From UBA6898 sp964463135 (lineage in GTDB: Bacteria; Nitrospirota; Thermodesulfovibrionia; Thermodesulfovibrionales; UBA6898): DNA of 64,000 bases. Location of the stretch: positions 124,001 through 188,000 of the forward strand of contig CAYXBA010000002.1 in assembly GCA_964463135.1 (NCBI GenBank). Reading direction: 5' to 3'. Under the pieces are notes generated by a model. The model saw nothing but the letters and a program-made list of their open reading frames with translations, had not been told where the DNA came from and made no database searches. Each line of letters begins with the position of its first letter. Position 1 is the first letter of the stretch. Of this stretch, positions 26,847 through 35,311 are shown piece after piece. The translations under genes were made by a program, and so were the position numbers.

Positions 26847-28055
26847 TTATGCGCCGAACTTTTTGAGGCGCAAGGCATTGGCAAGCATGTAAGGCATAAG
26901 CTGAATGGTCGGAAAGATGCCGAATTCGCCTTTGGTACATTCCCGCTCAGAGAATGATGAACAGAGCCCTCCGAGCACATAGGGCGATTTCAGAAGAATA
27001 GGCACAGGATGCCAGCTGTGGCCCTTAATCAGCGCAGGTGTCGAGTGGTCGCCGGTAATTGCCAGGACGTCAGGGTTCAGTGCCAGGATCTTCGGAAGAA
27101 GGGCATCGAATTCCTCGATCCTTTTGGATTTCTCTGCAAAATTGCCGTCCTCGCCATAGGAATCAACCTTCTTGACGTGGAGAAAAAAGAAATCATAATT
27201 TTCATATTGAGCCTTCAGAAAAGCGATCTCATCTTCTACAGAACCCTCCAGGGCGGGGGCTTGCATGCCGACCAGGGTTGCCAGGCCACGGTACATGGGG
27301 TAGGTCGCTATTGCAAGGGCATTCAGGCCGTACGCCTGCTCAAATGTCGGGATGTCAGGCATGCCCGAGAACCCTCTCATAAGCGCGAAATTTGCCTTTT
27401 CCTCATTCTTCATGACCTCTTGTACCTGTTCAATGACCTTTTTAGCTACCGCAGCAACTTTTTCGGCATTTTTTGAAAGCGGCCGGGGCTTGAGCGGCGC
27501 CTTGCCCTCCTGCTGCGGGTCTGTATCAGGTATCTGTGCCGCATCTGCCGCAAGCTCAAAGGGGAACCTCATGATCACGGCGAAGCGATGCTCCATACCA
27601 GGCGCAAAGGTTATCTCAGCGTCATCGATCTTTGTGATCGCTTTCTGCAGACGCTCAGTAAGTTTTCTGCTTTGTTCCGTCGGAATTCTGCCGGCCCGCC
27701 GGTCAGTAATAAGTCCATCCCTGATGGTCGCATAGTTACACCTGACCGCCACATCGGTTTTTCTGATCTCAATGCCAAGACCGAGCGCCTCAAGAATGCC
27801 TCTGCCGATCTGAAACTCGAGCGGATCGTACCCAAAGAGAGATAAATGGCCCGGTCCGCTGCCGGGTGTTATTCCTGCAGCAACAGGGGTATGAAGGCCG
27901 CAGGCTGATACCTTGGCGAGGTTGTCCATGTTCGGCGTTGAAGCGGTCTCAAGCTCGGTCCTTCCGTTGACCGGAAGGCCGCCGAGGCCGTCAAGGACCA
28001 CGAGTATGATTTTTGATCTGTTCTTCTGCACCAGACTTCTCACGAGTTTCTGCAT
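26847..28055 (-). CDS. apgM: Archaeal-type 2,3-bisphosphoglycerate-independent phosphoglycerate mutase
   Basis: Interconverts 2- and 3-phosphoglycerate in glycolysis. 402 residues of the alkaline-phosphatase superfamily: metal site LVVLDGLGGLP, ASTPNMDNLAK (nucleophile Ser/Thr region), TPGSGPGHLSLFGYDP and the C-terminal ITGDHSTPALIKGHSWHPVP. ApgM is frequent in bacteria lacking other PGMs. A paralogue is at 32784-33992. Confidence 0.9.
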   Translation of the reverse strand: MQKLVRSLVQKNRSKIILVVLDGLGGLPVNGRTELETASTPNMDNLAKVSACGLHTPVAAGITPGSGPGHLSLFGYDPLEFQIGRGILEALGLGIEIRKTDVAVRCNYATIRDGLITDRRAGRIPTEQSRKLTERLQKAITKIDDAEITFAPGMEHRFAVIMRFPFELAADAAQIPDTDPQQEGKAPLKPRPLSKNAEKVAAVAKKVIEQVQEVMKNEEKANFALMRGFSGMPDIPTFEQAYGLNALAIATYPMYRGLATLVGMQAPALEGSVEDEIAFLKAQYENYDFFFLHVKKVDSYGEDGNFAEKSKRIEEFDALLPKILALNPDVLAITGDHSTPALIKGHSWHPVPILLKSPYVLGGLCSSFSERECTKGEFGIFPTIQLMPYMLANALRLKKFGA

Positions 28056-28236
28056 GGGTTGAATATTACTGCAAAGACCACTATCTTTTCAAGAAATACA
28101 GGAGAAAGATTATATGCTATAGTAATTGCGGAAGCGTATGGATTTCACTGCCAGTGCTTGCTGGTGCTGAGATTCGGTCTGTTCCGAACGTTCAGATAGC
28201 GATTACTAATACCATTCTTTAATAAGGAGTAAGACC

Positions 28237-28809
28237 ATGAAAGTAGTAGCCCTTAATGGCAGTCCGAGAAAAGAAGGAAACACCCGCGATGCGATCAACA
28301 TTGTTTTAGAAGAACTGAAGAAGGAAGGGATCGAAACAGAATATCTGCAGCTCGGCGGTCTGGACATCAAGGGATGCAAGGCCTGTTATAAATGTTTTGA
28401 GCTGAAGAATAACCGTTGCATCCAAAAGGATGAGCTGAATGGGTTCATCGAAAAGATGATCAGCGCTGACGGGATCATTATCGGTTCTCCGACCTATTTT
28501 GCGAACGTTTCGACCGAGGTGAAGGCTCTCATTGACCGCGCAGGCCTTGTTGCCAGGGCAAATGATCATCTCTTTAAGCGAAAGGTAGGGAGCGCTGTTG
28601 TGTCGTTCAGGCGTGCCGGTGGAACAGATGTGTACTCAAGCATCAACTACTTTTTCGGCATCAGCCATATGATTATCCCCGGTTCGAGCTACTGGAGCAT
28701 AGGCCAGGGCAGGAACCCCGGGGAGGTATTGAAGGACGAAGAAGGCGTTACGACATTCAGGCACCTTGGCCAGAATATGGCCTGGCTTCTGAAAAAGATC
28801 CACGCGTAG
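28237..28809 (+). CDS. NADPH-dependent FMN reductase / iron-sulfur flavoprotein-like
   Basis: 190-residue flavodoxin-fold protein. The N-terminal FMN motif NGSPRKEGNTRDAI and the second motif GSPTYFANVSTEVKALIDRAG are present. A cysteine pair GCKACYKC near residue 47 and a further Cys at CIQKDE resemble the compact motif of Isf-type proteins, so a [4Fe-4S] cluster is possible. It probably reduces flavin or a small redox target. A good site AAGGAG precedes ATG 28237. It stands alone. Confidence 0.85.
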   Translation: MKVVALNGSPRKEGNTRDAINIVLEELKKEGIETEYLQLGGLDIKGCKACYKCFELKNNRCIQKDELNGFIEKMISADGIIIGSPTYFANVSTEVKALIDRAGLVARANDHLFKRKVGSAVVSFRRAGGTDVYSSINYFFGISHMIIPGSSYWSIGQGRNPGEVLKDEEGVTTFRHLGQNMAWLLKKIHA

Positions 28810-28902
28810 ATATTCGCTGGACGCAGAGTCCCTTCCTGACAGGACGGTTCGCGTTTACAGACGTTTGATCTGGTCAGCAGACTGACAGAGAAGGTTGCGG
28901 GA

Positions 28903-30027
28903 TCAAAGACCGAGGTTCTGCAGCAGCTGAACGATCACGGTGTTGGCGATATGGAGTCCCTTTCTGGTGAGACGGATATTGCCTGCGGTAAATTCGATCA
29001 GAGACAGTCTAAGCAGTTCCTCGCCTGCTGCGCTGAGGTCCAGGCCGAGATCACGGGCATCCTCCAGTGAAATGCCATCGATCTTGCGGAGACCGAGAAA
29101 AATGAATTCCTTCCGTGCATCATCACTGGACAGCCTGGTCTTTTCGATCTCGGGGTCTGTATCTTGTTCGAGTGCTTCAAGATAGCGTTCAACACTTGAA
29201 ACATTTCTTGTCCGGTAATCCGTGATGAATCCATGCGCACCGGCACCGGCACCAAGGTAGTCTCCACGCTCCCAATAGTTCATATTGTGTGCAGAACGAT
29301 ATCCCGGTAGCGCGTAATTTGATATCTCGTATTGTTCGTATCCGGATTCTGCGAGCTGGTTGGCTGCAAGGTCAGACATATCGAGGATGAGCTCTTCGTC
29401 TGGCATGCAGAAGTCACCTGCATCAAGCGATCCCCTGAGCGGCGTATGCAGCTCCGGGGTCAGTTCGTATGCAGAGATATGTTTTGGTGAAAGGGCAATT
29501 GCCTGCTGCAGGGAATATTCCCAGGTCTGCATGTTCTGCCCCGGGATGCCATAGATGAGGTCAAGCGAAAAATTTGTCAGGCCTGCAGTTCGGACCACCT
29601 CCGCCGATCTTATGGCCACCTCTGCATTATGGATCCTTCCGAGCGTGCGGAGTTCACTGTTGTTGAAGGACTGAATGCCAAGGCTCAGGCGGTTGACGCC
29701 GTGCGTCATCAGTCTCCTGATCTTTGTCTTGGTCACGGTTCCGGGGTTTGCTTCTACGGTTATCTCTGTCTCTGCACTAAGATCATAATTTGCACCGATG
29801 CATTCAAATATCCGGTCAAGAGAATCGGCCGGCAGCAGAGAAGGCGTACCGCCGCCCAGATAGACTGTTTTTAACCGGCCTGCCAGGTCCCGCTTCATCT
29901 TCAGTTCTCTGCAGAGTGCTTCCGTGTACCTAACGATAAGGGCTTCGTCACAAGGCACGGACAGGAAGTCGCAGTAAACGCACTTCTTTACGCAGAACGG
30001 GATATGGATGTAGAGATATTCAGCCAT
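28903..30027 (-). CDS. hemW: HemW-like radical SAM heme chaperone
   Basis: 374 residues of the HemN/HemW family. The N-terminal YLYIHIPFCVKKCVYCDFLS holds the CxxxCxxC motif. GGGTPSLLP, EANPGTVT, RLSLGIQSFN and DLIYGIPGQ follow. Its short length and the motif layout point to HemW (heme trafficking) rather than coproporphyrinogen dehydrogenase HemN. It diverges from mazG. Confidence 0.9.
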   Translation of the reverse strand: MAEYLYIHIPFCVKKCVYCDFLSVPCDEALIVRYTEALCRELKMKRDLAGRLKTVYLGGGTPSLLPADSLDRIFECIGANYDLSAETEITVEANPGTVTKTKIRRLMTHGVNRLSLGIQSFNNSELRTLGRIHNAEVAIRSAEVVRTAGLTNFSLDLIYGIPGQNMQTWEYSLQQAIALSPKHISAYELTPELHTPLRGSLDAGDFCMPDEELILDMSDLAANQLAESGYEQYEISNYALPGYRSAHNMNYWERGDYLGAGAGAHGFITDYRTRNVSSVERYLEALEQDTDPEIEKTRLSSDDARKEFIFLGLRKIDGISLEDARDLGLDLSAAGEELLRLSLIEFTAGNIRLTRKGLHIANTVIVQLLQNLGL

Positions 30028-30083
30028 AGGCTATTGTAGGCTATTGGAGGCAAATCTGCACTAGTGTGATATCATAAGGTCCT

Positions 30084-30854
30084 ATGAATCTCGACGAACT
30101 GGTAACGATAATGGCAGCGCTCCGGGGGGAGAAGGGTTGTCCCTGGGACAGGGAGCAGACCCGGGAATCGCTCAAGCCCTTTATCATTGAAGAGGCCTAT
30201 GAGGTGATAGATGCCATTGATGAGAAAGACCCCGACGCGGTGAAGGAAGAACTGGGCGATCTCCTTTTCCAGATCGTGTTTCAGAGCCGGATAGCAGAAG
30301 AGAAGGGGGAATTCAGTCTTTCTGATGTAGTAGAAAAGATCGGAACAAAGATGATCTCGCGCCATCCGCATGTCTTCGGTGACACGGTCTGCAGGACATC
30401 TCAGGATGTGCTGACAAACTGGGACGAGCATAAAAAAAAGGAAGGCAAGCAGAAGGATTCAGTACTGGAAGGCATACCCAGGACCATGCCTGCTCTTCTC
30501 CGTGCTAAAAAGCTCCAGGACCGCGCTGCAAAGGTCGGTTTTGACTGGGATAGGATCGATGATGTGCTCGCCAAACTTGATGAAGAAGTAGCTGAGTTCA
30601 AAGAGGCGGTTACGAGCAGGAAGGAAGCCGCGATCGAGGACGAACTGGGAGATATCCTCTTCATGATCGTGAACATCTCCCGTTTTATCGGCGTGAACCC
30701 GGAAGAGGCCCTTAGAAAAACGATCAGCAAGTTCATATCCCGCTTCAGATATATCGAGATGGCTGCTGCAGAAAAGGGGGAGAAGCTCTCTGATATGAGC
30801 CTTGCGGAGATGGATGAGCTCTGGGACGAGGCAAAAAACCGTCAGCGTTCGTGA
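30084..30854 (+). CDS. mazG: Nucleoside triphosphate pyrophosphohydrolase MazG
   Basis: House-cleaning enzyme that hydrolyses (d)NTPs to monophosphates. 256 residues with two MazG domains: GCPWDREQTRESLKPFIIEEAYE with EELGDLLFQIVFQ, and a second with DEVAEFKEA and EDELGDILFMIVN (EExxE/ExxD metal sites). TATCAT at 30070-30075 with a TGA extension lies just upstream of the ATG. Confidence 0.93.
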   Translation: MNLDELVTIMAALRGEKGCPWDREQTRESLKPFIIEEAYEVIDAIDEKDPDAVKEELGDLLFQIVFQSRIAEEKGEFSLSDVVEKIGTKMISRHPHVFGDTVCRTSQDVLTNWDEHKKKEGKQKDSVLEGIPRTMPALLRAKKLQDRAAKVGFDWDRIDDVLAKLDEEVAEFKEAVTSRKEAAIEDELGDILFMIVNISRFIGVNPEEALRKTISKFISRFRYIEMAAAEKGEKLSDMSLAEMDELWDEAKNRQRS

Positions 30855-30927
30855 CCGCGTGCAGACTATTTCAATTATTGATTATTTGCAGTAAAATAAG
30901 GGACTTTAAGTAGGAGAGGTGCAGAGG

Positions 30928-32169
30928 ATGGGACATGTAAAAGGACTTAAATGCAGGGAATGCGGCAGGGAATATCCGGTTGATCCCATTTATGTCTGCG
31001 AGTTCTGTTTTGGTCCGCTTGAAGTAGCCTATGACTACACGTCCATTGCAAAAGCGATATCGAGAAAAAAAATAGAGCAGCGGCCTGAGAACCTCTGGCG
31101 TTACCGGGAACTCCTGCCTATTGACGGTGACCCTCAGGTTGGTCTTAATTCCGGGTATACCCCTCTTATTAAGGCAGACAATCTTGCGAAGGCGATCGGC
31201 ATTGATGAGCTGTACATCAAGGACGATACGGTGGTCCATCCTACGCTTTCTTTCAAAGATCGCGTGGTTGCCGTTGCTCTGACCAAAGCAAAGGAATTCA
31301 ATTTCGATACGGTTGCCTGCGCATCAACGGGTAATCTTGCTCATTCCGTATCTGCCCATGGGGCGAGGGCAGGGTTCAACCGTTTTATCTTCATTCCCGC
31401 AACGCTTGAGGCGAGCAAGATCGTGGCTTCTTTGGTCTATGAACCGAATCTCATTGCGGTTGACGGCAATTACGATGAGGTGAACAGGCTCTGCAGCGAG
31501 GTTGCAAACAAATACCGCTGGGCCTTTGTGAACATAAACATCAGGCCGTTCTATGCAGAGGGGTCCAAGACGATCGGTTTTGAGATCGCCGAGCAGCTTG
31601 GATGGAAGGCCCCTGATAATATTGTTGTGCCCTGCGCCAGCGGATCGCTTCTGACCAAAGTATGGAAGGCGCTCAAGGAGTTTAAGGAGATCGGCATCCT
31701 GAAGGAACTCAATACTAAGATCTACGGTGCTCAGGCAACGGGTTGCAATCCCATTGCAGCTGCAGTGAAAGCCGGAACCGATATCATCCGTCCGGTGAAG
31801 CCAAACACGATCGCAAAATCCCTTGCCATCGGAAATCCTGCAGACGGTTTTTACGCATCTCAGGTTATGCGGGAAACCGGCGGCCATGCCGAGGATGTTT
31901 CTGACCAGGAGATCATCGACGCCATAAAACTGCTTGCAAAGACAGAAGGTATCTTTGCGGAAACAGCAGGAGGGGTGACCCTTGCTTCGACCCGAAAACT
32001 TATCGAGAGCGGAAAGCTAAAGCGCAATGAGTCGACGGTCATCTGCATAACCGGAAACGGACTTAAGACGCAGGAGGCTCTGCAGGGACATACGACAGTG
32101 CCGCACTATATAAAGCCAAGCCTTTCATCTTTTGAGGAAGTGCTTGAAAAAATAAACAATAGCCAATAA
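30928..32169 (+). CDS. thrC: Threonine synthase
   Basis: PLP enzyme converting O-phosphohomoserine to threonine. 413 residues: an N-terminal zinc-ribbon-like segment (CRECGREY, CEFC), the PLP lysine in HPTLSFKDR, and ACASTGNLAHSVSAHGARAG for phosphate binding. ATG 30928 was chosen because AGGAGAGG lies eight bases upstream; GTG 30919 would be too close to it. It begins a run thrC, MoaD-like, NIL, homoserine-kinase-like and lysC, so a role with the sulfur carrier (for example homocysteine formation) is an alternative to plain threonine synthesis. Confidence 0.9.
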   Translation: MGHVKGLKCRECGREYPVDPIYVCEFCFGPLEVAYDYTSIAKAISRKKIEQRPENLWRYRELLPIDGDPQVGLNSGYTPLIKADNLAKAIGIDELYIKDDTVVHPTLSFKDRVVAVALTKAKEFNFDTVACASTGNLAHSVSAHGARAGFNRFIFIPATLEASKIVASLVYEPNLIAVDGNYDEVNRLCSEVANKYRWAFVNINIRPFYAEGSKTIGFEIAEQLGWKAPDNIVVPCASGSLLTKVWKALKEFKEIGILKELNTKIYGAQATGCNPIAAAVKAGTDIIRPVKPNTIAKSLAIGNPADGFYASQVMRETGGHAEDVSDQEIIDAIKLLAKTEGIFAETAGGVTLASTRKLIESGKLKRNESTVICITGNGLKTQEALQGHTTVPHYIKPSLSSFEEVLEKINNSQ

Positions 32170-32185
32170 CAAGGAGGAACGATAT

Positions 32186-32464
32186 ATGGCAGTGAAAGTC
32201 AGAATACCCACACCGCTTCAGAAACTCACCCAGGGAAAAGAAGAGGTCGACGGCATCGCAGGAACAATCATGGCGCTGGTCAACGACCTTGAAAAAAAAT
32301 ATCCGGGACTGGCAGAAAGAGTTTCCGAGAACAACAAGATCCGCAGATTCGTCAACATTTATGTCAATGACGAGGACATACGGTTTCTGAATGCCGAGGA
32401 GACGCTGGTCAAGGACGGCGATGAAGTGTCCATTGTCCCCGCTATTGCCGGCGGGGCCTGTTAG
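32186..32464 (+). CDS. MoaD/ThiS-like sulfur carrier with masked diglycine
   Basis: 92-residue ubiquitin-fold protein: MAVKVRIPTPLQKLT at the start, then VNDEDIRFL and GDEVSIVPAIAGG near the end. The diglycine is followed by two extra residues (GGAC), so the carrier would have to be trimmed before thiocarboxylate formation, as for QbsE-type carriers. Position between thrC and a NIL protein suggests amino-acid sulfur transfer rather than molybdopterin synthesis. AAGGAGG precedes the ATG. Confidence 0.88.
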   Translation: MAVKVRIPTPLQKLTQGKEEVDGIAGTIMALVNDLEKKYPGLAERVSENNKIRRFVNIYVNDEDIRFLNAEETLVKDGDEVSIVPAIAGGAC

Positions 32465-32473
32465 GAGACAGCC

Positions 32474-32710
32474 ATGAAAACACGCGTGAAATTGACCTTT
32501 CCGCAGAACCTGATCAAGGAGCCGATGATCTTCTCTATGGCAAAGCAGTTCAATGTGATGCCGAACATCAGGCGGGCCAGGATCACGGAAACAGTCGGCG
32601 AGATGGTGCTTGAGCTTGAGGGTGCAGAGGATGACCTCGGCAAGGGCATAGCTTTTCTGAGACAAAAAGGCATTGAAGTTGAGATGGTAGAAGGCGACGT
32701 GATCGAATAA
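32474..32710 (+). CDS. NIL-domain protein
   Basis: 78-residue stand-alone NIL domain, a ferredoxin-like fold otherwise found at the C terminus of MetN and in NIL/ferredoxin proteins linked to homocysteine synthesis in anaerobes. Motif: LTFPQNLIKEPMIFSMAKQF, with NIRRARITE and a C-terminal LRQKGIEVEMVEG. No cysteines for a cluster. It is 9 bases behind the MoaD-like gene. Confidence 0.85.
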   Translation: MKTRVKLTFPQNLIKEPMIFSMAKQFNVMPNIRRARITETVGEMVLELEGAEDDLGKGIAFLRQKGIEVEMVEGDVIE

Positions 32711-32783
32711 GCCGCAAACTGACCGGCAGAAGATGCTTTACAGATCTCTGAGCAGTTCTTGCCGGAATACTGAAGGAAATCCT

Positions 32784-33992
32784 GTGAAATATATTGTGAT
32801 CGTTGGAGATGGCATGGCCGACAGGCCCCTGGAAGAGCTCGGCGGAAAGACGCCGCTGCAGCAGGCCTATACGCCCAATATGGATAGGCTGGCCAAAGCA
32901 AGCATCCTCGGAAAGGTAAGGACGGTGCCGGAAAATATGCACCCGGGTTCGGACGTTGCCAATCTGAGCATCCTGGGTTACGACCCTGCAGTATACTATT
33001 CCGGCAGGGCCCCGCTTGAAGCTGCAAGCATCGGGGTAGAGCTTGGAAAGAACGACGTTGCGTTCAGATGCAATCTTGTGACGCTCAAATTCGGCACGGA
33101 TAGATGCGGTGCATTGATGGAAGATTACAGCAGCGGTCATATATCCTCGGATGAGGCCGCTGAATTGATAAAAGAAGTGGACAGCAGGCTCGGAACCGGG
33201 GCGATCACTTTCTACCCGGGTGTAAGCTACCGGCATTTGATGGTCTGGGCTGACGGATCGACCGATATCGAATGTGTTCCCCCTCACGATATTCTCGGCA
33301 AAGAGATCGTGGACTACCTTCCGGTTGGAAGCGGCGAAGAAGTGATCCGGAAGATCATGATGGAATCCGTTAATATTCTTGACACACACCCGGTGAACCG
33401 GAGCAGGGTCAGGAACGGGAAGAACCCGGCGAACAGCGTCTGGCTCTGGGGGCAGGGCAGGCGGCCTCAGATGCCTACTTTTCAGAAAAAATACGGTATC
33501 AGCGGAGCCCTTGTCTCTGCGGTTGATCTGACCAGGGGGCTGGGCATCTATGCAGGCTTTGAGATCCTTAAGGTGCCTGGCATGACCGGATACCTCGATA
33601 CCAATTATCAGGGAAAGACCGATGCCACTATCGAGGCCTTAAAGACAGTGGATTTTGTCTATCTCCATGTCGAAGCCCCTGACGAGGCTGGCCACTCGGG
33701 CAATTGCAAGGACAAGGTGCAGGCGATCGAGGACTTTGATAACTATATCGTGGGCGGCGTTCTGGAAGGCATGAAGGCCTTTCCGGAATACCGGATCATT
33801 GTGCTTCCTGATCACGCAACGCCGCTTGCGATAAGGACCCATTCAGCAGAGCCTGTTCCATTCATGCTCTATGACAGCCGTTCAGAGAAACAGAATGCCG
33901 TGTCCGGCTATGACGAGACGATCACGGAGCGAGATGACATTATGGTTTTTGACGAAGGTTATAAACTTATGGATTATTTCATCAGGGGATAA
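32784..33992 (+). CDS. Phosphoglycerate-mutase-like protein, probable homoserine kinase
   Basis: 402-residue alkaline-phosphatase-superfamily protein of the type annotated as cofactor-independent phosphoglycerate mutase or proposed homoserine kinase (TIGR02535). It has the metal site IVGDGMADRP, TPNMDRLAK, MHPGSDVANLSILGYDP, VEAPDEAGHSG and LPDHATPLAIRTHS. Context (thrC upstream, lysC downstream, no classical thrB) supports the homoserine kinase role. This is inference, since a true PGM of the same superfamily is at 26847-28055. GTG 32784 was chosen: AAGGAA lies just upstream and the family begins here. The longer frame from 32733 is not needed. Confidence 0.78.
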   Translation: MKYIVIVGDGMADRPLEELGGKTPLQQAYTPNMDRLAKASILGKVRTVPENMHPGSDVANLSILGYDPAVYYSGRAPLEAASIGVELGKNDVAFRCNLVTLKFGTDRCGALMEDYSSGHISSDEAAELIKEVDSRLGTGAITFYPGVSYRHLMVWADGSTDIECVPPHDILGKEIVDYLPVGSGEEVIRKIMMESVNILDTHPVNRSRVRNGKNPANSVWLWGQGRRPQMPTFQKKYGISGALVSAVDLTRGLGIYAGFEILKVPGMTGYLDTNYQGKTDATIEALKTVDFVYLHVEAPDEAGHSGNCKDKVQAIEDFDNYIVGGVLEGMKAFPEYRIIVLPDHATPLAIRTHSAEPVPFMLYDSRSEKQNAVSGYDETITERDDIMVFDEGYKLMDYFIRG

Positions 33993-34036
33993 GTGATTCT
34001 TGTAGTTATCAAAAGATTTGATATGCGGAGGAGAGA

Positions 34037-35254
34037 GTGGCACTGATAGTTCAGAAATACGGCGGCACGTCGGTCGGCAACGTAGAGCGTATCAAGAATG
34101 TTGCCAATCGTGTTGCAAAGACGGTCAAAGAGGGCAATCAGGTGGTTGTTGTGGTATCTGCCATGTCCGGCGAGACAGACAAACTTATCGGTCTTGCCAA
34201 TCAGATATCAGCAATGCCGGCAGAGCGCGAACTGGATATGCTCCTGTCATCAGGAGAGAGGGTCACCAGCGCACTCACGGCAATGGCGATCGATTCGCTG
34301 GGCCATAAGGCGAAGTCCTTTACCGGCCGGCAAGCCGGCATTGTCACCGATACATTCCATACCAAAGCCAAGATCGAGCGCATCAATGGCGAGCGGATCA
34401 GGCAGGCACTTGACGAGGGTTTTGTGGTCGTGATCGCCGGTTTTCAGGGCATAACGCCGAACGAGGATGTCACCACGCTCGGCAGGGGAGGATCGGACCT
34501 TTCTGCTGTCGCTATTGCCTCTGCGATCAAGGCCGATCTGTGCGAGATCTATACGGACGTTGACGGCGTTTATACAACAGACCCGAACATTGTTCCGGAA
34601 GCGCGCAAACTCGATAAGATATCCTACGAAGAGATGCTTGAACTTGCCAGTCTTGGCGCAAAAGTTCTGCAGACGCGTTCAGTGGAATTTGCCATGAAAT
34701 ACAAAGTGCCTGTTGTGGTCAGATCAAGCTTTAATGATAATCCGGGAACACTGGTTGTTGAGGAGGATGGAGATATGGAGAATGTTTTCGTTTCAGGTAT
34801 TGCCTATGACAAGAATCAGGCGAAGATCACGATCGTGAATGTGCCTGATAAGCCGGGGATCGCTGCGAAGCTTTTCGAGGCCATAGCAGCATCAAATATC
34901 GTGGTTGACATGATCGTGCAGAATGTCAGCAGCGACGGCAAGTTTGCGGATATTTCCTTTACGGTCCCTAAAACCGATACACGCAAGGCCATGGAGGTTT
35001 CAGAGGCCATTGCCAAGGAACTGGGCGCAGAACGTGTGGACAAGAGGGAGGACATCAGCAAGATCTCGGTCATCGGTGTCGGCATGAGGACCCACTCGGG
35101 CGTAGCCTCAAAGATGTTTCAGACCTTTGCTGCCAATAATATCAATATCGCCATGATCAGCACGTCCGAGATCAAGGTTTCCTGCGTCATAGACCTGAAA
35201 TATACGGAGCTCGCCGTGCGGGTGCTTCACGAAGCTTTCGAGCTTGCAGCGTAG
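34037..35254 (+). CDS. lysC: Aspartate kinase
   Basis: First step of the aspartate family: phosphorylates aspartate. 405 residues. The N-terminal kinase fold has MALIVQKYGGTSVGNVERI, SGERVTSALTA, TLGRGGSDLSAVAIA and the ACT domains VSGIAYDKNQAKITIVNVPDKPG and VGMRTHSGVASKMFQ. Feedback control by lysine and/or threonine is likely for the ACT class, but the effector cannot be read from the sequence. It starts at GTG 34037 after GGAGGAGAG. Confidence 0.95.
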   Translation: MALIVQKYGGTSVGNVERIKNVANRVAKTVKEGNQVVVVVSAMSGETDKLIGLANQISAMPAERELDMLLSSGERVTSALTAMAIDSLGHKAKSFTGRQAGIVTDTFHTKAKIERINGERIRQALDEGFVVVIAGFQGITPNEDVTTLGRGGSDLSAVAIASAIKADLCEIYTDVDGVYTTDPNIVPEARKLDKISYEEMLELASLGAKVLQTRSVEFAMKYKVPVVVRSSFNDNPGTLVVEEDGDMENVFVSGIAYDKNQAKITIVNVPDKPGIAAKLFEAIAASNIVVDMIVQNVSSDGKFADISFTVPKTDTRKAMEVSEAIAKELGAERVDKREDISKISVIGVGMRTHSGVASKMFQTFAANNINIAMISTSEIKVSCVIDLKYTELAVRVLHEAFELAA

Positions 35255-35311
35255 ATCTTTTTCATTTCGAGGCCCGATACGATGGCTCTAAAGAGCGTGA
35301 AAAAGGAGATC

